Assembly: GCA_034666965.1 (NCBI GenBank)
Contig: JAXDKT010000084.1
Location: 1 to 10,877 of the forward strand
DNA from: Chersky-267 sp034666965
Lineage (GTDB): Bacteria > Chloroflexota > Limnocylindria > Limnocylindrales > CSP1-4
Length of the DNA: 10,877 bases
Reading direction: 5' to 3'
Both the position numbers and the translations under genes were made by a program. Below are positions 7,090-10,877 of the stretch, piece after piece. A model generated the notes under the pieces. The model was not told the origin of the DNA and did not search any database. It was given only the letters and a program-made list of their open reading frames with translations. Each line of letters opens with the position of its first letter. Positions within the stretch are counted from its first letter, which is position 1.

Positions 7090-7658
7090 CGAGCGGACCA
7101 CCAGGCCGTCAGGGTGCCAAGCATGAACTCGAGCGCGACGATCGGTACCCCATAGGCCTGCACGAGGTACTCGCCGAGGGGCAGGTCGCCACCCTCCAGA
7201 CCAGCCACCAGCCAGATCGTCAGGATCGCGGCGCTGAGCGCCACCAGGAAGATCACCACCGAGACCAGGCTGCGGGCGGGCGCGCTCAGGCTGCCGGCGG
7301 CACCCGCCCGCACGAACAGCGCGATGAAGCGACCGGCAAAGACCGCCGCGACCACGAGGCCGGCGCTGAAGCTGAAGACGATGCCGAGGACCAGGAAGGC
7401 GGCCACCCCGACGATCGCCCCGACGATGCCCAGCGCGATCGCTCGCATCGGGCTGCCGGTGGTGACCGTCGTCCCGGCCGGCGGGCCTGTTCCGCGCCAT
7501 GCTCCGGGAGCGCGTTCGAGACGCCGCTGGCCGAGCGGCGGACCGGTCTCGCCGGGGATCGGGCCGGATCCGGCGAAATCCCGCGACCCGTTCGGCTCGG
7601 TCGGTCCGGTGTCGGTCGGGCGGGGCTCACCCGCTCCGGTGTCGGTCGGTCCGGTCAT
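7086..7658 (-). CDS. Hypothetical membrane protein with four predicted helices
   Basis: The 190-residue protein has a long proline/threonine/glycine-rich N-terminal region (1-70) containing a repeated PTDTG unit, then four likely membrane helices at about 74-95, 97-117, 130-152 and 167-187. It has no recognisable family motif and no charged residues suggesting a transporter. I chose the second ATG (7658), because a TACGAT -10 motif at 7671-7666 overlaps the first ATG (7667) and lies seven bases before the second, which fits a leaderless start. It is divergent from the gene at 7716 and coupled by a four-base overlap to the GNAT gene, so the two are likely to function or be expressed together. 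Confidence 0.72.
   Translation of the reverse strand: MTGPTDTGAGEPRPTDTGPTEPNGSRDFAGSGPIPGETGPPLGQRRLERAPGAWRGTGPPAGTTVTTGSPMRAIALGIVGAIVGVAAFLVLGIVFSFSAGLVVAAVFAGRFIALFVRAGAAGSLSAPARSLVSVVIFLVALSAAILTIWLVAGLEGGDLPLGEYLVQAYGVPIVALEFMLGTLTAWWSAR
7605..7649. repeat. Direct repeat of 15 bases within the membrane protein gene
   Basis: TCCGGTGTCGGTCGG occurs at 7605-7619 and again at 7635-7649, exactly 30 bases apart and in the same frame. On the minus strand each copy encodes part of a PTDTG unit in the disordered N-terminal region, so this is a small in-frame duplication within the gene and not an independent element. Confidence 0.8.
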
Positions 7659-7665
7659 CCCGGCC

Positions 7666-7671
7666 ATCGTA
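7666..7671 (-). promoter_or_regulatory. -10 motif TACGAT of a likely leaderless promoter
   Basis: Read on the minus strand, TACGAT ends seven bases before the ATG at 7658. The predicted transcription start would fall at or next to that ATG, and there is no ribosome binding site between. The hexamer overlaps the alternative ATG at 7667, which argues against that start. It faces away from the TAGACT at 7702-7707. Confidence 0.45.
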
Positions 7672-7701
7672 GCGGCGGGGTTGGGCCGCCGCCGCGTGCG
7701 C

Positions 7702-7707
7702 TAGACT
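7702..7707 (+). promoter_or_regulatory. -10 motif TAGACT of a likely leaderless promoter
   Basis: TAGACT ends eight bases before the GTG at 7716, with no purine-rich ribosome binding site between them. A TTGGGC at 7681-7686 is a weak -35 candidate with a short 15-base spacer. Together with the TACGAT on the other strand it forms a compact divergent promoter region of 57 bases. Confidence 0.5.
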
Positions 7708-7715
7708 CTCCGATC

Positions 7716-8198
7716 GTGAGCCATCCCTCCCTGGGCCTGCCACCGCCCGACATGACCGCCGGCTTCCCCGATGCGGCCGGTCGCCTGGCCCAGGCCCGTG
7801 AGCGTGTGGCCGCGCGCGCTCTCGAGGTGGCGCTGGCCGCCGACCTCACCCTCCGCGAGCGTTATGACGAGGTGGGGTTGCGCCTGCTCCTGCGAGGCGC
7901 TGCCGGTGCCGTTGACCAGCTGGCCAAGTCGCTGGCCAGCGACGATCCGGGCTTCGTGAGTGCCTGGGCCGACCAGGTAGCACCGATCTACCGGCGCCGA
8001 CGCGTGCCAATGGACGACCTGATCGGGCTGGCCGAGGGCCTCCGGCTCGCGACCAGGAGCGTGGTCGCGCCCGGCGAGCGCGGCCCGATCGACCGCGCCC
8101 TGGACGGGGCGGTCGTCGTTTTCCGCAAGTACCGCCGGCTCGCGGGCGACGCCCGCAAGCGCAACCGGATCCTGCAGTTCATCTACAAAGGCGCCTGA
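7716..8198 (+). CDS. Hypothetical all-helical protein
   Basis: I do not assign a firm family to this 160-residue cytoplasmic protein. After a proline-rich start, residues 20-150 appear to be a helical bundle. The segment AWADQVAPIYRRRRVPMDDLIGLAEGLRLATRSVV (about 87-121) resembles the N-terminal helical sensory domains of RsbRD/PucR-type regulators, where a YRRRGV-type turn precedes a long helix; this is a loose resemblance only. The tail is basic (FRKYRRLAGDARKRNRILQFIYKGA). The GTG start is supported by the -10 motif eight bases upstream. The DUF433-like gene follows after three bases, so the pair is probably one unit. Confidence 0.72.
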   Translation: MSHPSLGLPPPDMTAGFPDAAGRLAQARERVAARALEVALAADLTLRERYDEVGLRLLLRGAAGAVDQLAKSLASDDPGFVSAWADQVAPIYRRRRVPMDDLIGLAEGLRLATRSVVAPGERGPIDRALDGAVVVFRKYRRLAGDARKRNRILQFIYKGA

Positions 8199-8201
8199 CC
8201 G

Positions 8202-8531
8202 ATGACGATCAAGTGGGTCAAATCCGATCCGCTGGTGATGAACGGGGAGCCGTTCTGCTACGGCAGCCGGCTGACGGTCCGGCAGCTTCTCGAGGAGCGC
8301 TCCCACGGCTACGACCTGACCCGAATCCTGACCGACCATCCCGAACTGCGCCGACTCGGGATCGCTAGTGCGTGGGCCTACGCCGCCAGCCACCGGGAGC
8401 GCTACGCCGAGTTCTTCGCGCCGAACGGGACGCTGACCGGTCCAGGGTTCACCCCGGCCGAGGCACTGCTACTGCCCGAGCACCTGCGCATCCCGGGCGT
8501 GGTCCTGGACGTGACGGCCATCAGCGCCTGA
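8202..8531 (+). CDS. DUF433-like protein
   Basis: The 109-residue protein matches the DUF433 pattern: KSDPLVMNGEPFCYGSRLTVRQLLEERSHGYDLTRILTDHPELRRLGIASAWAYA (about 7-61), compared with the family form in which a G-x-P-x-x-x-G-(T/S)-R-(I/L) loop precedes a helix-turn-helix-like stretch ending in a YP-L-x-x-x-x-I motif. DUF433 proteins are often antitoxin-like partners of PIN-type (DUF5615) nucleases, but no such toxin gene is next to this one. The C-terminal 45 residues extend past the usual short DUF433 domain. AAAGG at 8187-8191 is a plausible ribosome binding site inside the upstream gene. Its role is unknown; DNA binding is a family-based guess. Confidence 0.72.
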   Translation: MTIKWVKSDPLVMNGEPFCYGSRLTVRQLLEERSHGYDLTRILTDHPELRRLGIASAWAYAASHRERYAEFFAPNGTLTGPGFTPAEALLLPEHLRIPGVVLDVTAISA

Positions 8532-8606
8532 CCTCCCGCCGAGGCTCGCGGCCGATCCGGCCCTCGGGTCGCTGCGGAACCCTGTGCATGCCATTTCCGA
8601 CCTGGA

Positions 8607-8615
8607 TGGTAGGAT
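8607..8615 (+). promoter_or_regulatory. Extended -10 promoter motif, likely leaderless, for the DUF59 gene
   Basis: TGGTAGGAT is a full extended -10 element (TGn then TAnnnT). It ends six bases before the GTG at 8622, and no ribosome binding site lies between. A TTG at 8616 in the same frame would lie directly against the hexamer and is unlikely to be the start. It is the best-formed of the four leaderless-looking promoters in the window. Confidence 0.55.
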
Positions 8616-8621
8616 TTGGTC

Positions 8622-8978
8622 GTGACCGACGAAACCACGACCGCCACCGCCCCGGGCGAAGCCGCGCCAAGCGCGACTGAGGCACCCGTGTTCGATGCCG
8701 AGCGGCGGGCGACAGAGCTGGCGATCCTCGACGCCCTCCGGTCGGTCGTCGACCCCGAGATCGGGATGAACGTCGTCGAGCTGGCGCTGATCAAGCAGAT
8801 CATCCTCGGGTCCGATTCGACCGAGGTGAAGATGATCCTGACCACGCCGTTCTGCCCGTACGCCGGATCGATGATCCAGCAGGTCAAGGAGCAGGCCGAG
8901 TCGGTCGTCGAGCACGACGTGAAGGTGACCCTGCTGGCCGAGCGCTGGGACCCGCGCGATGCCGGCCTGATGTGGTGA
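8622..8978 (+). CDS. MIP18/DUF59-family iron-sulfur cluster assembly factor
   Basis: Members of this family (SufT, MIP18, and the PaaD N-terminal domain) help mature iron-sulfur proteins in the cytoplasm. The 118-residue protein has a disordered threonine/alanine-rich start (1-25), then the domain from about 30 to 118. Family marks are ILDALRSVVDPEIGMNVVELALI (35-57), with the DPE-G motif at 44-48, and LTTPFCPYAGSMIQQVKEQAE (73-93) with the conserved Cys78. The ending ERWDPRDAGLMW resembles the usual W-x-P-x-x-(M/L)-S region. The GTG start is supported by the -10 motif just upstream. It begins a run with the cobalamin adenosyltransferase (24-base gap) and the Bax inhibitor-like gene. No suf or isc genes are visible. 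Confidence 0.87.
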   Translation: MTDETTTATAPGEAAPSATEAPVFDAERRATELAILDALRSVVDPEIGMNVVELALIKQIILGSDSTEVKMILTTPFCPYAGSMIQQVKEQAESVVEHDVKVTLLAERWDPRDAGLMW

Positions 8979-9002
8979 GCGAGAGCACCTGACCGGGCCA
9001 CG

Positions 9003-9758
9003 ATGACCCCCGACGACACGACCGCCATCAAGCCCGCCACGAAGACCCGCACGATCGACTCGCTGGTCGCCACCGGCAAGGGCGACGATGGCACGACCGG
9101 TCTCCTCTTCGGTGGGCCGCGGATCGCCAAGGACGACCCCCGGACCGAGGCCTATGGCACGGTCGATGAGGCGGTTGCGGCGCTTGGCCTCGCCCGTGCT
9201 GAGCTGGGCAGCAAGGGCCAGTACGGGATCCTCAACTCGGCATTGGCCAGCGTGGCCGAGGTGATCCTGCGCGTCCAGCGCGAGCTGTTCGTGGTCGGCG
9301 CCGAGCTGGCCACCAATCCGGCCGCCTGGGACCGGCTCGAGGATGGCCGGACGCGCGTCTCGGCCTCCATGGTCGACGACCTTACCGTCTTGATCGAAGA
9401 CCTCGAGCGGCGGATCGAGATGCCCCAGGAGTTTGTGGTGCCGGGCGAGACCCGGACGAGCGCCGCGCTCGAACTGGCCCGCACGACCTTGCGTCGGGCC
9501 GAGCGCAGGGTGGTCCCGCTCGATCGTGAGGGGTTGCTCCCGGGGGAGCACCTGCTACCGTATCTCAACCGGCTGGCCGATCTCGTCTGGGTGCTGGCCC
9601 GGGCGGCCGAACAGGCCGAGGCCCGAACCAGCACACCGGCCCGATCCGATGGACGGCGGCGGGCCCGCCCCGCGCCAGCGCCCGGTGGCGGACCACGATC
9701 CCATCAACCCGCACCTTCAGCACGACAACACCCGCAGCCAGGAGAGCAGCAGCCATGA
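9003..9758 (+). CDS. PduO-type ATP:cob(I)alamin adenosyltransferase
   Basis: This enzyme transfers the adenosyl group of ATP to reduced cobalamin, making adenosylcobalamin. Diagnostic features are the P-loop-like ATP-binding start TGKGDDGTTGLLFGGPRIAK (24-43), YGTVDEAVAALG (51-62), the FVVPGETRTSAALELARTTLRRAERRVV helix region (144-171), and YLNRLADLVWVLAR (187-200). The relatives I recall have PGG in place of PGE at 147-149. The enzyme core ends near residue 205, the usual family length. The remaining 46 residues are arginine-, proline- and glutamine-rich with no domain character, and run to a four-base ATGA overlap with the next gene. No clear ribosome binding site is seen before the ATG, so coupling to the DUF59 gene is likely. 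No other cobalamin gene is nearby. Confidence 0.92.
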   Translation: MTPDDTTAIKPATKTRTIDSLVATGKGDDGTTGLLFGGPRIAKDDPRTEAYGTVDEAVAALGLARAELGSKGQYGILNSALASVAEVILRVQRELFVVGAELATNPAAWDRLEDGRTRVSASMVDDLTVLIEDLERRIEMPQEFVVPGETRTSAALELARTTLRRAERRVVPLDREGLLPGEHLLPYLNRLADLVWVLARAAEQAEARTSTPARSDGRRRARPAPAPGGGPRSHQPAPSARQHPQPGEQQP

Positions 9759-10459
9759 TCCGCAACCCCAACCAGTACCCGTCAGGGGTGGACCTCGGGG
9801 TCCGTCCGGCGACCGCGCTGTCGGTCGGCTTCCTGACCCAGGCGTTCGCCTGGATGTTCGCCGGGCTGCTCCTGACCGCCGGAGTCGCCTACGTCGTCCA
9901 GACCAGCGACACCCTGGTGCGGGCCGCCTCGGGGCTGTTCCTGCCCCTGTTCATCGTCCAGATCGTGCTGGTGGTGGCGATCAGCGCCGGGATCAACCGG
10001 ATGAGCGCCACCGTCGCGCTCGGACTGTTCTTCGTCTACGCCGCATTGATGGGCGTGACCCTGTCGTTCATCTTCATCGCCTATGAGTTGGGCTCGATCG
10101 TGGCGGCGTTCGTCAGCGCCTCGGGGATGTTCGGTGCCGCGGCCGTCTACGGCGCGGTCACCAAGCGCTCGCTGGCCTCGATCGGCGGCTACGCCTTCAT
10201 GGGCCTGATCGGGATCGTGATCGCTTCGGTCGTCAACATCTTCCTGCGCAGCGATGGCGTCAGCTGGGCGATCTCGATCGTCGGCATCGGGATCTTCGTG
10301 GTTCTGACCGCCTGGGACGTCCAGAAGATCTCGCGCGGCCAGTTCGCGGCGGCCACCGGCTCGATGGAGAAGGGTGCCGTCCTGGGCGCCCTGTCGCTGT
10401 ACCTCGACTTCATCAATATCTTCCTGTTCCTGCTCCGGCTCATGGGCGGCCGGCGCTAG
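9755..10459 (+). CDS. Bax inhibitor-1/YccA family membrane protein
   Basis: The 234-residue integral membrane protein has about seven hydrophobic helices from residue 21 onward and a short polar N-terminus. The family's ending is clear: FVVLTAWDVQKI (181-192) and ALSLYLDFINIFLFLLRLMG (212-231). Asp188 and Asp218 are candidates for the acidic pair that in B. subtilis YetJ governs pH-dependent calcium leak. In E. coli, YccA instead modulates the FtsH protease; which role applies here cannot be told. The ATG overlaps the stop of the adenosyltransferase gene (ATGA) and has AGGAG at 9740-9744. The TAG stop lies in the palindrome CGCTAGCG. Confidence 0.93.
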   Translation: MIRNPNQYPSGVDLGVRPATALSVGFLTQAFAWMFAGLLLTAGVAYVVQTSDTLVRAASGLFLPLFIVQIVLVVAISAGINRMSATVALGLFFVYAALMGVTLSFIFIAYELGSIVAAFVSASGMFGAAAVYGAVTKRSLASIGGYAFMGLIGIVIASVVNIFLRSDGVSWAISIVGIGIFVVLTAWDVQKISRGQFAAATGSMEKGAVLGALSLYLDFINIFLFLLRLMGGRR

Positions 10460-10490
10460 CGGGTCAAGCTCGGCGCGGGCCGGCGTCGCC

Positions 10491-10877
10491 ATGGCCGAGC
10501 CACGGCTGACCGTCGCCCTGACCTTCGATCACGACGCGATCTCATCCGAGGTCGATCGGGGCGACGGGCCGACCCTGCGCTCGCGCGGTGAGTTCGGGCC
10601 GCGGGTCGGCGCGCCGCGAATCCTCGATCTGCTCGAGCGCGAGGCGATCCCCAGCACCTGGTTCGTGCCCGGGCACACCCTCGTCACGTTCCCCGACAGC
10701 ATCGAGGCGATCGTAACGGGCGGCCACGAGATTGGCTGTCACGGCTGGGCCCACGAGGACCTGGCCAGCGTCGGGCCCGAGCGCGAGCGAGACATCATGG
10801 AGCGCAGCGTGGATGCCATCGGGCGGATGTCGGGGGCGACGCCGCGCGGCTTCCGGGCGCCCTACTGGTCGCTTTCG
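10491..10877 (+). CDS. Polysaccharide deacetylase (CE4, HpPgdA-like), 5' part
   Basis: The first 129 residues are present; the gene runs off the right end. CE4 enzymes remove acetyl groups from N-acetylated sugars or related substrates using a bound divalent metal. Motif 1 is TFDHD (11-15), a variant of TFDDG in which Asp13 would be the base and Asp15 a metal ligand. Motif 2 is HGWAHED (84-90), with His84 and His88 as ligands. Motif 3 is RGFRAPYWS (119-127). FDHD and the HGWAHE form resemble the cytoplasmic HpPgdA-like subgroup, which includes imidase- and allantoinase-like members, so the substrate need not be a polysaccharide. There is no signal peptide at the N-terminus, in line with a cytoplasmic protein. 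It starts 31 bases after the Bax inhibitor-like gene with no strong ribosome binding site. Confidence 0.88.
   Translation, partial: MAEPRLTVALTFDHDAISSEVDRGDGPTLRSRGEFGPRVGAPRILDLLEREAIPSTWFVPGHTLVTFPDSIEAIVTGGHEIGCHGWAHEDLASVGPERERDIMERSVDAIGRMSGATPRGFRAPYWSLS

Noticed and set aside
7605..7649. Repeats considered as a CRISPR or regulatory array
   Set aside because: Only two 15-base copies, in frame inside a coding region, encoding the same PTDTG peptide.
8539..8567. Hairpin CCGAGG/CCTCGG with inner GGCC repeats after the DUF433-like gene, considered as a terminator
   Set aside because: Only six outer base pairs, a large loop and no T-run; equally likely by chance in such GC-rich DNA.
8469..9551. 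360-residue minus-strand open frame opposite the DUF59 and adenosyltransferase genes
   Set aside because: Composition is that of an antisense shadow, and both plus-strand genes have diagnostic family motifs.
9782..10492. 236-residue minus-strand open frame opposite the Bax inhibitor-like gene
   Set aside because: Extremely rich in Asp, Gln, Glu and Arg as the complement of hydrophobic codons; it is a shadow of the membrane protein.

Overview
The window is very GC-rich (about 70% by eye), densely coding, and free of mobile elements, CRISPR arrays and RNA genes. It reads as an ordinary chromosomal segment. GC content, frequent GTG starts, a CysA-type rhodanese, a Septum_form-type membrane protein and leaderless-looking promoters suggest a high-GC Chloroflexota (for example a Limnocylindria-like soil lineage) or an actinobacterium. 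This placement is inference; there is no rRNA or phylogenetic marker to test it.

Left part, plus strand (1-5839). A small unrecognised protein (236-694) follows an extended -10 motif. A 134-base gap holding a strong imperfect hairpin (736-784) precedes a two-domain thiosulfate sulfurtransferase (829-1695). A tightly packed four-gene run then starts at a TATCAT motif: pabB (1779-3251), pabC (3253-4161), a small unknown protein (4158-4556) and a DUF885-type putative metallopeptidase (4553-5839). pabB and pabC together convert chorismate to p-aminobenzoate for folate synthesis; the glutamine amidotransferase subunit (PabA) is not in the window.

Middle part, minus strand (5836-7658). In transcription order these are a four-helix membrane protein, a GNAT acetyltransferase coupled to it, and, after a 100-base gap, a single-span membrane protein with a Septum_form-like extracytoplasmic domain. 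The last converges on the DUF885 gene, and the two stop codons share one CTAG.

Right part, plus strand (7716-10877). A helical unknown protein and a DUF433-like protein form one pair. Next come a MIP18/DUF59 iron-sulfur assembly factor, a PduO-type cobalamin adenosyltransferase with an unusual tail, a Bax inhibitor-1 (YccA-like) membrane protein, and the 5' part of a CE4 polysaccharide deacetylase that runs off the window.

The most notable pattern is regulatory. Four transcription units have a TAnnnT -10-like hexamer only 6-8 bases before the start codon, as expected for leaderless mRNAs, and two of them lie back to back in a 57-base divergent spacer. I see no clear new defence or mobile system. 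The best candidates for undescribed biology are the leader hairpin before the rhodanese, the pabBC-linked unknown protein plus metallopeptidase, and the helical protein/DUF433 pair.
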